Origin: Mesorhizobium sp.
GTDB taxonomy: Bacteria > Pseudomonadota > Alphaproteobacteria > Rhizobiales > Rhizobiaceae
NCBI GenBank assembly: GCA_004020365.1
Contig: SAQR01000030.1
Location: 1 to 64,000, forward strand
Reading direction: 5' to 3'
Length of the DNA stretch: 64,000 bases
Shown: positions 46,885-57,213 of the stretch, piece after piece
How the letters are laid out: the number at the start of each line of letters is the position of its first letter
Position numbering within the stretch: the stretch's first letter is position 1
The notes under the pieces: generated by a model
Databases searched by the model: none
Seen by the model: only the letters and a program-made list of their open reading frames with translations
Told to the model about the DNA's origin: nothing
Program-made: the position numbers and the translations under genes

Positions 46885-46918
46885 GTTTCGTCCTCGGGGC
46901 GACGGTCGCGCTTAAGCG

Positions 46919-46938
46919 ACATAAAGACATCTTTATGT
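46919..46938. promoter_or_regulatory. Operator-like inverted repeat upstream of metH
   Basis: ACATAAAG (46919-46926) and CTTTATGT (46931-46938) form a perfect inverted repeat with a 4-base spacer, 34 bp upstream of the metH ATG. AT-rich symmetry in GC-rich DNA suggests a site for a methionine-pathway regulator (an ArsR/SahR-like protein is the best guess). Confidence 0.6.
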
Positions 46939-46994
46939 GAGTATACGGGATTTGTCTGCTGCTGTCACCCCTGCCGCCGGCAATGGCTTCGTTT

Positions 46995-47184
46995 GCGCTG
47001 CCCCTCATCGCCCTGCCGGGCACTTCTCCTCGTTTTAGTGACGGGGAGAAGGGGCTGTCATCGACGATTTCGCCAATCTCCAGCGTTGCAAAAAGGGAGC
47101 CGAGGCCGCGGCCAGCTTCCCTTCTCCCCGTCACTATACGTCACTATACGGGAGAAGGTGCCGGCAGGCGGATGAGGGGCGGGG
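46995..47184. repeat. Palindromic intergenic repeat, family A, with a tandem 10-bp duplication
   Basis: The same inverted ends as the copy at 22206-22384 (GCGCTGCCCCTCATCGCC at the left and GGCGGATGAGGGGC at the right). The block TCACTATACG occurs twice in tandem at 47131-47140 and 47141-47150, where the other copies have one unit. Confidence 0.8.
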
Positions 47185-47366
47185 CCGACATCGACAATTT
47201 GAGTTCCGCCCGCCGCCGGCGCTACGACGCCACCTGCGCAGTCTTCGCCGATGCCGCCCTCTCGACATCGGCGAGAGAGGGCTTGGCCATCGTCGACCAG
47301 GCGATCGCCGACGTGGCGGCAGGCAAGGTTTCCGACGCGGAAGTCGCTTCGTTCATGATGTGGTAG
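47172..47366 (+). pseudogene. Short ORF or gene remnant beside a repeat
   Basis: A possible 64-residue frame that begins inside the family A repeat and ends SAREGLAIVDQAIADVAAGKVSDAEVASFMMW. The last 30 residues look protein-like (helical, Ala/Asp-rich, resembling the C-terminus of a small antitoxin), but the first part is repeat-derived. No ribosome site is evident. More likely a remnant than a gene. Confidence 0.25.
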
Positions 47367-47379
47367 GCGATCTCTCGCG

Positions 47380-48162
47380 TCAGGAGAAGATCTCCGCCAG
47401 TTCGTCGACGCTGGTGCCTTCCTTGACCTGCCGCAACTCGACATAGCTGACCGCGGTGGCGATCGACATCATCATAGATGTTACGCTGGTCACCAATGCG
47501 CTCACCACAGCACCCACTACTCCCCCTCCAAACAGGTCGGCTGCAGTGCCGAGCGCCAACTCGATGGCAATCGCGATGATGAACAGGATAAGTAACAGGC
47601 CGAACAGCGCCCAGCGGCTTCCCTTTGTCAGATCGCGGCTGCGCGCCATCGAGCCGAACACGCCACGCCGTTCTTGCACCAGCGCCGGCACAGCGACCGA
47701 CCAACGCAGCGCCAACATGATGCCAGGCACAATAAGAAGAATAAGACCGAGGAACACGCCTAAACCAACCAACAGGGCAATGGTGAAGGTCGGCAGGAGG
47801 AAGGAGACTGCTTTCGCGATGCAGTCACCGAACGAAGGCTGCTTGCCGTTCAGGTCCTCGATGGTTGCGCGCACCAGTGACGCCTGGAGCAACAGCGACA
47901 GGATATAGGAACCAAGGCCAACGCCGATCGTGACGGCAGTATAGCCGAATACCAGATTCTGCTCGCCAAAAATGCTCGGGTCGAAGGGGACGGCCGGGTC
48001 CTGTCTCAACGCCCAAAGTTGAAAAACAAGAGTCGGCAAACCCGAAAACAATGCCGCAAGTCCTAAGCAAAGCACGGCATTGCGGCCGATGACCGCAAAA
48101 CTATTGCTGAAAACCCTGCCGATACGAAACTTGTCCGATCGCTCCAGTGTCGTTGAAACCAT
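47380..48162 (-). CDS. Membrane protein, DUF975/YciC-like
   Basis: A 260-residue protein with six hydrophobic segments. The N-terminal cytoplasmic MVSTTLERSDKFRIGRVFS, the LGLILLIVPGIMLALRWSVA segment and GVFGSMARSRDLTKGSRWALF resemble the YciC/glycerophosphodiester-phosphodiesterase membrane-domain group. GGGGAC is well placed before ATG 48162. Function is unknown. It diverges from the DUF4129-like operon across about 150 bp. Confidence 0.78.
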   Translation of the reverse strand: MVSTTLERSDKFRIGRVFSNSFAVIGRNAVLCLGLAALFSGLPTLVFQLWALRQDPAVPFDPSIFGEQNLVFGYTAVTIGVGLGSYILSLLLQASLVRATIEDLNGKQPSFGDCIAKAVSFLLPTFTIALLVGLGVFLGLILLIVPGIMLALRWSVAVPALVQERRGVFGSMARSRDLTKGSRWALFGLLLILFIIAIAIELALGTAADLFGGGVVGAVVSALVTSVTSMMMSIATAVSYVELRQVKEGTSVDELAEIFS

Positions 48163-48315
48163 GATTAAGTCCCCTCGCTCAATCGCCGCATATCGGCTGG
48201 TGATCCCCGCATCAAATGTGCCAACATTGGAGATCGACGTCTAGCCCACTTGCAATTGCCGTTGTGCATTGCCAGTGTCGACCGGGGAACCACAGGTTGC
48301 AGGGGACGGTTGGCA

Positions 48316-48942
48316 GTGGCACAGCCGGGCACAGCGGAAGCCGAATGGCTGGCAAGGGCGCATGAGCAGTTGATCTCGGATAAGTCGATCCAGTTCGACC
48401 TGCCGGCCTATGTACCGCCCCAGCCGCCTGACTGGCTGAAGCCGCTGCTGGACCTGTTGTCGTCGCTCGGTCCTTACATGATCTATCTGTTCTGGGGCGC
48501 GGTGCTATCAGGTGCCGCGATCATCCTGCTCCTGGTCTTTCTTGAGATGAAAGGTATCGCCTGGCGCCTGCCCTGGCAGCGCGCACGGCGCGAAACCGAG
48601 GCGGAGGAAGCATGGCGTCCCGACGCCGGCGCCGCGCAGATCCTGCTGTCGGAAGCCGACGCGCTGGCCGCGCGAGGCGACTATGACGAAGCGGTTCATC
48701 TCCTGCTTCGCCGCAGTGTCGCCGATATTGCCGGCCGGCTGCCGGATTTTTTGCGCCCGTCGCTCACGGCGCGCGACATCGCCGCTGCTGCTTCGGTTCC
48801 CACCAAGGCCCGCGCGGCGTTTACCGAGATCGCACGCATCGTTGAAGCCGCATTGTTCGCGCGCCGGCCGGTCGGCGCCGAAGGCTGGCGGCAAGCACGC
48901 GGGGCCTATGAGCGGTTCGTCTTCCGGGATGCCTGGATATGA
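48316..48942 (+). CDS. DUF4129-like membrane protein (first gene of the MoxR operon)
   Basis: A 208-residue protein with one clear transmembrane helix (about 60-80, YMIYLFWGAVLSGAAIILLL) and a cytoplasmic C-terminal domain with the DUF4129 pattern AARGDYDEAVHLLLRRSVADI and AFTEIARIVEAALFARRPV. The start is GTG 48316 with AGGGGA upstream; TTG 48310 is an alternative. Stop and next start share ATGA. It opens a six-gene set that always contains MoxR and DUF58 proteins. Confidence 0.75.
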   Translation: MAQPGTAEAEWLARAHEQLISDKSIQFDLPAYVPPQPPDWLKPLLDLLSSLGPYMIYLFWGAVLSGAAIILLLVFLEMKGIAWRLPWQRARRETEAEEAWRPDAGAAQILLSEADALAARGDYDEAVHLLLRRSVADIAGRLPDFLRPSLTARDIAAAASVPTKARAAFTEIARIVEAALFARRPVGAEGWRQARGAYERFVFRDAWI

Positions 48943-50124
48943 GCGCCGCGACGGTCGAACCAGCGGCACAGGAACCGTTCAATCGAAGAACGCTGTTTTG
49001 GGGCATTTTCGCCAGCCTGCTTGCGGCAGCGGGTTTCTTCCTGCTGTCCACCTATGCGCCCGACTTCCGGCAACCCGGCAATGGCAGCGCCACGCCGCTG
49101 TCGAAAAGCGGCGTCGGCTATGCCGGCCTGGCGGAATGGTTGCGGCTCACCGGCGAGACGCCAGCCATGGCGCGGACCGATCAGGATCTCGGCACCGACA
49201 TGCTGCTGATCGTCACCATTTCGCCAGAGAGCGATCCCGCCGCGCTCGACCACATCCTCGAACTTCGGCAGGACCTGAATACCCTCTTCGTGCTGCCCAA
49301 ATGGCAGACCCTGCCGCTGGAGGAGCACGAAGGATGGAAGATGAAATTCGGGCGATTGCCCGACCCCGTGGTGAACCAATGGCTTGGCCGGATCGCCGAG
49401 GAAAAGATCGGTGTTGGCAAAAGCACGGTCGAGCAACTCGACATCGAGGGCCTGCTCATTGATGCCCCTGACGAATTGCAATGGGTAGCGGATGACCACC
49501 CATTGATAGCGGCGGGCACCAGCCGCGCCGTCCTCACCAAACTCGACGACAAGCCATTTTACATCCTGACCGACCCCGACCTGATCAACAATGCCTCACT
49601 CAAGGACTCGGACAAGGCTGCGGCGGCGCTCGACCTGATCGCCTCGGTGCGCGCCGGCCCAGTCATGTTCGATCTCACGCTGCATGGCGCGGGGCGGAAA
49701 CACGACCTTGCCAAGCTGCTGGTCGAACCGCCGTTTCTGGCGCTGACACTGACGATCCTGGCTGCGGCGGCGCTGGCTTTCCTGCGCGGCCTCGGCCGTT
49801 TCGGCCCGCCGCGCGCCGAGCAGCGCGCCATTGCCTTCGGCAAGCGTGCGCTGGTGGATACGACGGCGATGCTGTTGCGGCGCGCCGGGCGGCTCGACGA
49901 ACTGGGAGGCCGTTATGCGGCCTTGATGCGGGTGCGCGCCGGCGCACTGCTGGGAGCGCCGCAGGGACTGCAAGGCGAAGCGCTCGACCGCTGGCTCGAT
50001 TCTCGCGATAAGGACGAAGTCAGCGGATTCACCGCGCGGGCGCAAGCCGCCGGCGAGGCGAAAAACCTGACGCAAATGCACGAGGCAGCCGAGCGGCTGC
50101 ACGATTGGACGGCAAGGAGGCTCG

Positions 50125-50138
<14 letters not shown>
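48939..50138 (+). CDS. DUF4350-like membrane protein
   Basis: A 399-residue protein with one N-terminal helix (about 20-40) and one near residue 270, and a large extracytoplasmic part between. The GVGYAGLAEWLRLTGETP segment and the ThuA-like MLLIVTISPE strand resemble the DUF4350 family. The cytoplasmic tail (about 290-399) is Arg- and Ala-rich. ATG 48939 overlaps the preceding stop; the 3-prime end overlaps the MoxR start by 14 bp. Confidence 0.8.
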
Positions 50139-51077
<939 letters not shown>

Positions 51078-51081
<4 letters not shown>

Positions 51082-52388
51082 TCTATCCGAGCGGCCGAGC
51101 GGTGTGGGCGGCAGCGGCGGGCGCGGTGCCGGCCTTCCTGGTCGCGCTGGCGCTGCCGTCGCTGTGGTATCTCGGATTGCTGTGGATCTGCGTGCTCATC
51201 GCCTTCCTGGCGGTGGACGCCGCGGCGGGACGCGGGCGGAAATCGCTGGCCGCCAGCGTCCACGCGCCGCCGCAGGTCGGTGTCGGCGGCCAGTTCACCG
51301 TCCATGTCGCCGCCCGTTTTTCAGGTCGGACGCGGACCCTGGAGGCGCGCGTCGGTCATGATGAGCACCTGGCGCCGATCGGCGGAAGCGGCGGTCCCCT
51401 GGCTGCCACCGGGGATGGCGGATCGCTCGACCTGCGGTTCCAGGCGCTGCGGCGCGGCATCGCCAGCTTCGATCGTCTGTGGCTGCGCTGGCGCGGGCCG
51501 TTCGGATTGGTCTGGAACCAGGTCGTCCTGCCGATGGACAGCAAGGTGGCAGTGTTGCCCGACGTCCGCAGCGCCCGCGACCAGGCGATCACGTTGCTGC
51601 AGCGCAACGCCCTGCCCGACGGGCATGCGCAGCGCCGGGCCGGCCAGGGCCGGGAATTCGAGTCGCTCAAGGATTACCAGCCGGGCATGGGCCGGCGGAT
51701 GATCGACTGGAAGCGCAGCGCCCGCCACGGCGGGCTTCTGGCGCGCGAGTTCCGTATCGAGGAGAACAACAACATCGTGCTGGCCATCGACAGCGGACGC
51801 CTGATGTGCGAGCCGGTCGACGGCCTGCCGAAGGTGGACCGGGCGGTGGCGGCCGCCTTGCTGTCGGCGTTCATTGCGCTCAAGGGCGGCGATATGGTCA
51901 GCCTGTTCAGCTTCGACGCGCGGCCGCGCGTCGCCAGCGGCGCGGTGCGCGGCTCGGCCAGCTTCGCGATGATCCAGAAACGGGCGGTTGAGATCGACTA
52001 TTCCAACGAGGAGACCAATTTCACCCTGGCGCTGACTACGCTTGCGGCGCGGCTCGACCGGCGCTCCCTGGTGATCATCTTCACCGACTTCGTCGATCCG
52101 ATCAGTGCGGAATTGATGCTGCGCACCGTCGGCCGGCTCACCGAGCGGCATCTGGTGTTGTTCATGATGATCAGGGATGTCGAATTGGAGAGCTTGGCCG
52201 ACATGCCACCTTCATCAGGCGAGGATGTCGCCCGCGCCGTCGTCGCCGGCGGGCTTTTGCGCGAAAGGCAGGTCGTCATCGGCCGGTTGCGGCTGCTCGG
52301 CGCGCATGTGATCGAAGCCGACCATCAAAGGCTGGGGCCGGCGCTGGTCGAGCGCTACCTGCAGTTCAAGCGCGAGGATTTGTTGTGA
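51078..52388 (+). CDS. DUF58 (von Willebrand A-like) protein
   Basis: A 436-residue protein with two N-terminal transmembrane helices (about 5-45) and a C-terminal VWA-like domain. The DUF58 core is GREFESLKDYQPGMGRRMID (about 190-210) followed by KRSARHGGLLAREF; a MIDAS-like VLAIDSGRLM strand follows. It is the standard MoxR partner. TTG start at 51078. Stop and next start share GTGA. Confidence 0.92.
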
Positions 52389-53416
52389 CTGCGCCAGTTC
52401 CCGGCGATGCTAGACGCGGCGATGCCGTACGCCAGTCGCTGGCCAGCTTCCGTCGGGAGCGCGAGGCCGACTGGAAGGCGTTCGAGGCGCTACTCGCCCG
52501 CGTCGAGAAACGCGCGCCGCGAACACTGTCGGAAGAAGAGCTGCTGTCGCTGCCGCTGCTCTACCGGTCGGCATTGTCTTCGCTTTCGGTGGCGAGAGCG
52601 ACATCCCTCGACAGCGCACTGATCGCCTATCTCGAATCCCTGTCGCTGCGGGGATATTTCTATCTTTACGGGGCACGCCGCGGGCTGCGCCAGCGCATCG
52701 CCGACTTTTTCCTGCACGACTGGCCCGATGCCATCCGCGATTTGTGGCGCGAGACACTGGTGTCGGTGGCGCTGATGTTTGTCGGCATCGGCGCCGGCGC
52801 GTGGCTGGTAGCGTCCGACAAGGGCTGGTTCGACGCGATCATCCCGTCAGGCCTGGCTGCCGGCCGCGGTCCCGACGCTTCGGCCGAGATGCTGCGCAGC
52901 ATGCTTTACGATGGCGACAATGGCTTTCTCTCAGGCTTTGCCGCTTATCTTTTCACCCACAACGTCCAGGTCGCAATCCTCGCCTTCGCGCTTGGATTTG
53001 CTTTCGCGGTGCCGACGGTGCTGCTGATGCTGTTCAACGGCTGCATGCTGGGTGCGCTGTTCCAGGTCTATTGGGCAAAGGGGCTTGGCATGGAACTTGG
53101 CGGCTGGCTGGCCATTCACGGCACCACCGAATTGTTCGCCATCGCACTGGCCGGCGCTGCCGGCATGCGGATCGGCACGCGCATCGCCTTTCCCGGCGAG
53201 TTGACCCGCATGACGGCAGCCGCCCATGCCGGACGCACCGCGGCGACCGCGATGGTCGGGGTTTCGGTCATGCTGCTGTTTGCCGGACTGCTCGAGGGCA
53301 TCGGCAGGCAGACGATCACCAGCGACGTCACCCGCTATGCGATTGGCACCGGCATGCTCGCACTGTGGATCGGCTATTTCTACCTGTTCCAGGTGGTGCG
53401 CAATGGCAACCGCTAG
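52385..53416 (+). CDS. SpoIIM-like membrane protein
   Basis: A 343-residue protein of the stage II sporulation M/DUF95 family, found in non-sporulating bacteria as part of this operon. About five helices; the segment SGFAAYLFTHNVQVAILAFA and GGWLAIHGTTELFAIALAGA are family hallmarks. The N-terminal 100 residues are cytoplasmic and helical. GTG start at 52385. Overlaps the RDD gene by 14 bp. Confidence 0.9.
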   Translation: MTAPVPGDARRGDAVRQSLASFRREREADWKAFEALLARVEKRAPRTLSEEELLSLPLLYRSALSSLSVARATSLDSALIAYLESLSLRGYFYLYGARRGLRQRIADFFLHDWPDAIRDLWRETLVSVALMFVGIGAGAWLVASDKGWFDAIIPSGLAAGRGPDASAEMLRSMLYDGDNGFLSGFAAYLFTHNVQVAILAFALGFAFAVPTVLLMLFNGCMLGALFQVYWAKGLGMELGGWLAIHGTTELFAIALAGAAGMRIGTRIAFPGELTRMTAAAHAGRTAATAMVGVSVMLLFAGLLEGIGRQTITSDVTRYAIGTGMLALWIGYFYLFQVVRNGNR

Positions 53417-54269
53417 ACGCGCCGCGCTGGCGACAATGCGCTCGCTGATCACGCCTGAAGGTGTCGACCTCCAGGTAAAGCTGGCCGACGCCGGCACCCG
53501 CGCTGCCGCTTTCCTGCTCGATGTCGTGTTTATCGCCACGGCTGCAATCGCGGTTACGATGGTTGCGCTGTTCGGAGTAACAGGTTTCGGCACTGATAGA
53601 TTGCAGCCGCTTTTCATCGTCTGGATCATCGCGATCTTTTTTCTGCGAAACGTCTACTTCATCGCCTTCGAGGCGGGCCGGCGCGCGTCCACGCCCGGCA
53701 AGCGGATCATTGGCATCAGGGTGGCGTCACGCAACGGAGCCGGCCTGTCGGTCGATCAGGTCATCGCCCGCAATCTGATGCGCGAGATCGAAGTCTTTCT
53801 GCCGCTGTCGATTATCGCCGGACGGAGTGGGATGGGCGTCGCCGATACGCTGACGACAGTCTTTGGACTGGTATGGGCGCTGCTGTTCGCCTTGTTCCCG
53901 CTTTTCAATCGCGACCGCTTGCGGATTGGCGACCTGCTGGCGGGAACCTGGGTCGTAGAGGCGCCGAAGCGTACGCTGATGGAGGATCTGTCGGCACGAA
54001 AAGATCCGGTCGCCAAGACTTTTCAGTTCAGCCACGCCCAGCTCGATGCCTATGGCATCGCCGAACTGCACAAGCTGGAGGAGGTGCTGCGCCGCGACGA
54101 CTATTTCGCGCTGCGGGCGGTGGCGGAGACGATCGGACGCAAGATCGGCTCAACGCCGCAGGCGCATGATGCCCGCCCGTTCCTGACCGCGTATTACGGC
54201 GACCTGCGAGCCCATCTCGAGCGAAAGCTGCTGCTGGGCAAGCGAAAAGAAGACAAGCATCAGCGTTAG
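53403..54269 (+). CDS. RDD-family membrane protein (last gene of the MoxR operon)
   Basis: A 288-residue protein with an RDD domain (about 25-165; DAGTRAAAFLLDVVFIATAA and STPGKRIIGIRV) and a cytoplasmic tail of about 110 residues (AELHKLEEVLRRDDYFALRA) absent from the short RDD protein at 14641-15111. ATG 53403 is used; translation is coupled to SpoIIM. The tail is specific to MoxR-operon RDD proteins as far as I can see. Confidence 0.87.
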   Translation: MATARRAALATMRSLITPEGVDLQVKLADAGTRAAAFLLDVVFIATAAIAVTMVALFGVTGFGTDRLQPLFIVWIIAIFFLRNVYFIAFEAGRRASTPGKRIIGIRVASRNGAGLSVDQVIARNLMREIEVFLPLSIIAGRSGMGVADTLTTVFGLVWALLFALFPLFNRDRLRIGDLLAGTWVVEAPKRTLMEDLSARKDPVAKTFQFSHAQLDAYGIAELHKLEEVLRRDDYFALRAVAETIGRKIGSTPQAHDARPFLTAYYGDLRAHLERKLLLGKRKEDKHQR

Positions 54270-54284
54270 GACCGAAAGGCCGCC

Positions 54285-54971
54285 TTACCCCACCCACTTC
54301 TCGTAGTCGGACACGAGCAGGTGCAGCGGCGCGACGTCCTCGTCGATGTCGGCGAAGCGGCCGATCGGCTCGCGGAAGACATTGTCGGTGAGATCGTCGT
54401 TGACGGTCGAAACCTCGCCGATCAGCACGTCCTTGCCCTCGGCCCAGAAGGCGTGCCAGACGCCCGGCAGCAGCGTCACGCTCTCGCCCGGATCGAGCTT
54501 CAGGAGCCCGCCCGCCGGCAGCCGGTGGATGGTCCCGTCGACCGGCACCGATACTTCGGCCTTCGGATCGATGCCGCCATCGCGATCGTGCATGAACAGC
54601 TCCAGCACCAGCTTGCCGCCGCCGCGGTTTATGATGTCTTCGGCCTTGATGTTGTGACGATGCATCGGCGACAGCTGATCCTTGCGCGAGATCATGATCT
54701 TCTCGGCATAGAGCATGCCCATGCCCTTCTTCATGTCCTCGTAGCGACCGTTGCGAACGGTGAACAGGAAGAGGCCGAGCTCTTCGAACTTGCCCTGGCC
54801 GTAATCGGTGATGTCCCAGCCGAGCCGGGAGGAGAAGATGGCCGACGAATCCTGCCGGTGCGCCTTCATCTGTTCCGGGGTCCAATAGGCGAAGGGCGGC
54901 ATGATGTAGCCGAACGAACGAATGAAGGCATCGGCGTCGCGGATGATGTCGTTGATAGCGGAGCGTTTCAT
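54285..54971 (-). CDS. D-lyxose ketol-isomerase
   Basis: A 228-residue cupin-type sugar isomerase (D-lyxose/D-xylulose and D-mannose/D-fructose). The metal site is His104, His106 and Glu111 (MHRHNIKAEDIINRGGGK) with His173 (PGVWHAFW) as the fourth ligand, and length matches the family. The ATG at 54971 is the usual start. It faces the D-threonine-aldolase-like gene across 146 bp; no sugar transporter adjoins it. Confidence 0.9.
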   Translation of the reverse strand: MKRSAINDIIRDADAFIRSFGYIMPPFAYWTPEQMKAHRQDSSAIFSSRLGWDITDYGQGKFEELGLFLFTVRNGRYEDMKKGMGMLYAEKIMISRKDQLSPMHRHNIKAEDIINRGGGKLVLELFMHDRDGGIDPKAEVSVPVDGTIHRLPAGGLLKLDPGESVTLLPGVWHAFWAEGKDVLIGEVSTVNDDLTDNVFREPIGRFADIDEDVAPLHLLVSDYEKWVG

Positions 54972-55117
54972 GGTTGTGGTTCCTTCCCGTCGGCTTGGGC
55001 GATCTCCAAACCGAATAGCCGAACACCGATCCGGTGTCGACGTAAACCGCGTGCTGGCCTCATGACATCCGGGCCGATCAAGGCCATAAGTCCAGGCAAA
55101 TCCCAGGGTGAAAATCC

Positions 55118-56176
55118 ATGCTGAGCATAGACGACCTCGATACACCGGCGATCCTGATCGATGTCGACCGCGCCGAAGCCAACATCGCGCGGGCGCAGGC
55201 CCACGCCGACCGGCACTCGCTGAAGCTCAGGCCGCACATCAAGACCCACAAACTGCCTTACTGGGCAAAAAGGCAGATCGCAGCCGGTGCCGTCGGCATC
55301 ACCTGCCAGAAGATCGGTGAAGCCGAGGTGATGGCCGATGCCGGCCTGACCGACATCTTTCTGCCCTACAACATTCTCGGCAGGGCCAAGCTGGAGCGCC
55401 TCAAGGCGCTACACGGTCGTGTGACGCTGTCGGTGACATCAGACAGCGTGGAAACGCTTAACGGGCTCGCCGCCACCTTTACCGATCCAGGCCAGCCGCT
55501 ACAGGTGTTGGTGGAATGCGATACCGGCATGGGCCGCTGCGGCGTCCAGTCGGCCAGCGAGGCTGTCGCGCTGGCCAAAGAGATCGACAAGGCCAAGGGG
55601 CTGGCCTTCGGCGGGCTGATGACTTATCCGGCGGCAGGCCGCGCTGCCGAGGCCGAGGCGTGGCTCGCCGATGGGCGCAACGCGCTCGCCGCATCCGGCC
55701 TCGCCTGCCAACGCATCTCCAGCGGCGGCACGCCGGATATGTGGCGCGCAAGCGAGGCCTCCGTCGTCACCGAGTATCGCCCCGGCACCTACATCTATCT
55801 CGACCGCTACCAGGTCGCCAAAGGCGTCGGCAGCGTTGACGACTGCGCGCTGACGGTGCTGTCGACCGTGGTCAGCCATCCGACCTCGACACGGGCCATC
55901 CTCGATGCCGGCAGCAAGGCCTTGTCCAGCGACACGCTGGGGCTGGCCGATTTCGGCGAATTGCTGGGCATTGCGGGCGCCACCGTCACCAGCCTCAGCG
56001 AGGAGCACGGCAACGTCACGCTTTCCGGCGACGCCAGGCTGCATATCGGCGAGCGCGTGCGCATTGTGCCCGACCATTGCTGCGTCGTCACCAATCTGTT
56101 CGATGAAGTTCACTTGATCGCCGGAGAACGGGTGCTCGAGACGCTGCCGGTGGCGGCGCGCGGCCGCATGGGGTGA
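55118..56176 (+). CDS. D-threonine aldolase / D-serine dehydratase-like PLP enzyme
   Basis: A 352-residue fold-type III enzyme, alanine-racemase-like barrel plus C-terminal beta domain. The PLP lysine is Lys42 in LRPHIKTHK; a divalent-metal site is formed by His320 and Cys322 (DHCC), the HxC arrangement of the DSD1/D-threonine aldolase family. AGGGTGA precedes ATG 55118. The substrate is probably a 3-hydroxy-D-amino acid; D-serine, D-threonine and others cannot be distinguished. Confidence 0.9.
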   Translation: MLSIDDLDTPAILIDVDRAEANIARAQAHADRHSLKLRPHIKTHKLPYWAKRQIAAGAVGITCQKIGEAEVMADAGLTDIFLPYNILGRAKLERLKALHGRVTLSVTSDSVETLNGLAATFTDPGQPLQVLVECDTGMGRCGVQSASEAVALAKEIDKAKGLAFGGLMTYPAAGRAAEAEAWLADGRNALAASGLACQRISSGGTPDMWRASEASVVTEYRPGTYIYLDRYQVAKGVGSVDDCALTVLSTVVSHPTSTRAILDAGSKALSSDTLGLADFGELLGIAGATVTSLSEEHGNVTLSGDARLHIGERVRIVPDHCCVVTNLFDEVHLIAGERVLETLPVAARGRMG

Positions 56177-56261
56177 TTAGCGGTCCGCGGAGCGGACGGC
56201 CAATTGCCTGGCTTTCGAGCTTTGACGGCTGAGCCTGCGAGGGGAGCAAAGCCGAAATGGA

Positions 56262-57026
56262 TCAGGCTGATTGCCGTTCGGCCTGCCGTGCCGCGACGCG
56301 TCGCATCGAAATGACCCGGCGACGCAGGATCTCCGTGCGCATCGCCATCAGGTGCAGCACGAAGAACAGCACGGTAAAGCCCAGAGCCATCACCAGCAAC
56401 GGCCGCAACAGGCTGGGATCGATGGTCGGCCCGCCAAGCCGGAACACCGAAGCCGGCTGATGCAGCGTGTTCCACCAGTCGACCGAGAATTTGATGATCG
56501 GGATGTTGATGAATCCAACCAGTGTGATGATTGCGGCGGCCCAGGCGGCGCGCGCCGCATCGTCGAGGGCGCGCGTCAGCGCGATGATGCCGAGATACAT
56601 CAGGAATAGCACGAACACCGAGGTCAGCCGCGCATCCCACACCCACCAGGTGCCCCACATCGGCTTGCCCCAGATCGAACCGGTGATCAGCGCGAGCGCT
56701 GTAAAGACTGCGCCGATGGGTGCCGCCGATTTCAGCGCGACATCGGCCAGCGGATGGCGCCATACCAGCGTGCCCAAAGCGGAAACCGCCATCAGCGTGA
56801 AACACATCATGGCCAGCCAGGCGAAGGGCACATGGATGTACATGATACGTACGGTGATGCCTTGCTGGAAATCCTCCGGCGCCGTGAAGCTCATGTAGAG
56901 CCCGGCGGCCAGGAGGAGTGTGGCGATGGTCGCCAGCCACGGCACCACCTTGTCGGCCAAACCGACAAACCGCGTCGGGTTGGCGAAATCCATCCAGCCG
57001 CTGAGGCGTGAAGTCAGGTCACTCAT
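56262..57026 (-). CDS. ccmC: Heme exporter permease of cytochrome c maturation
   Basis: A 254-residue integral membrane protein with six helices. The tryptophan-rich heme-binding WD motif WGTWWVWDARLTS and the flanking histidines (YIHVPFAW, TLHQPASV) are intact. It loads heme on CcmE. Nothing else of the ccm set (ccmA, ccmB, ccmD, ccmE, ccmF, ccmG) is beside it. It follows ndvA by about 190 bp on the same strand, beyond a repeat. Confidence 0.95.
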   Translation of the reverse strand: MSDLTSRLSGWMDFANPTRFVGLADKVVPWLATIATLLLAAGLYMSFTAPEDFQQGITVRIMYIHVPFAWLAMMCFTLMAVSALGTLVWRHPLADVALKSAAPIGAVFTALALITGSIWGKPMWGTWWVWDARLTSVFVLFLMYLGIIALTRALDDAARAAWAAAIITLVGFINIPIIKFSVDWWNTLHQPASVFRLGGPTIDPSLLRPLLVMALGFTVLFFVLHLMAMRTEILRRRVISMRRVAARQAERQSA

Positions 57027-57093
57027 GCGGCTTTACATAAACCGGCGACGCGTTTGGGGCAACTACAGCACCGTGTCGCAGGCGGGGGTCTTG

Positions 57094-57207
57094 CCTTCTC
57101 CCCCTGTGGGAGAAGGTGGAGCCGGATGAGGGGTGCTGGACGGAGTGAGGCCGGCGCCAAGCTGGAGCACCCCTTGTCCGTCGCCTTCTCCCAGAAGGGG
57201 AGAAGGG
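57094..57207. repeat. Palindromic intergenic repeat, family C
   Basis: Inverted ends CCTTCTCCC-CTGTGGGAGAAGG and CCTTCTCCCAGAAGGGGAG bracket GCCGGATGAGGGGTGCTGGA and its partner GGAGCACCCCTTGTCC. Lies between ccmC and ndvA. A half-copy is at 30254-30279. Confidence 0.8.
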
Positions 57208-57213
57208 AAGAAC

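Noticed and set aside
46885-46994. A SAM or cobalamin riboswitch in front of metH
   Set aside because: I looked for the conserved pairing and B12-box-like sequence and found none; the short leader holds only the AT-rich inverted repeat.
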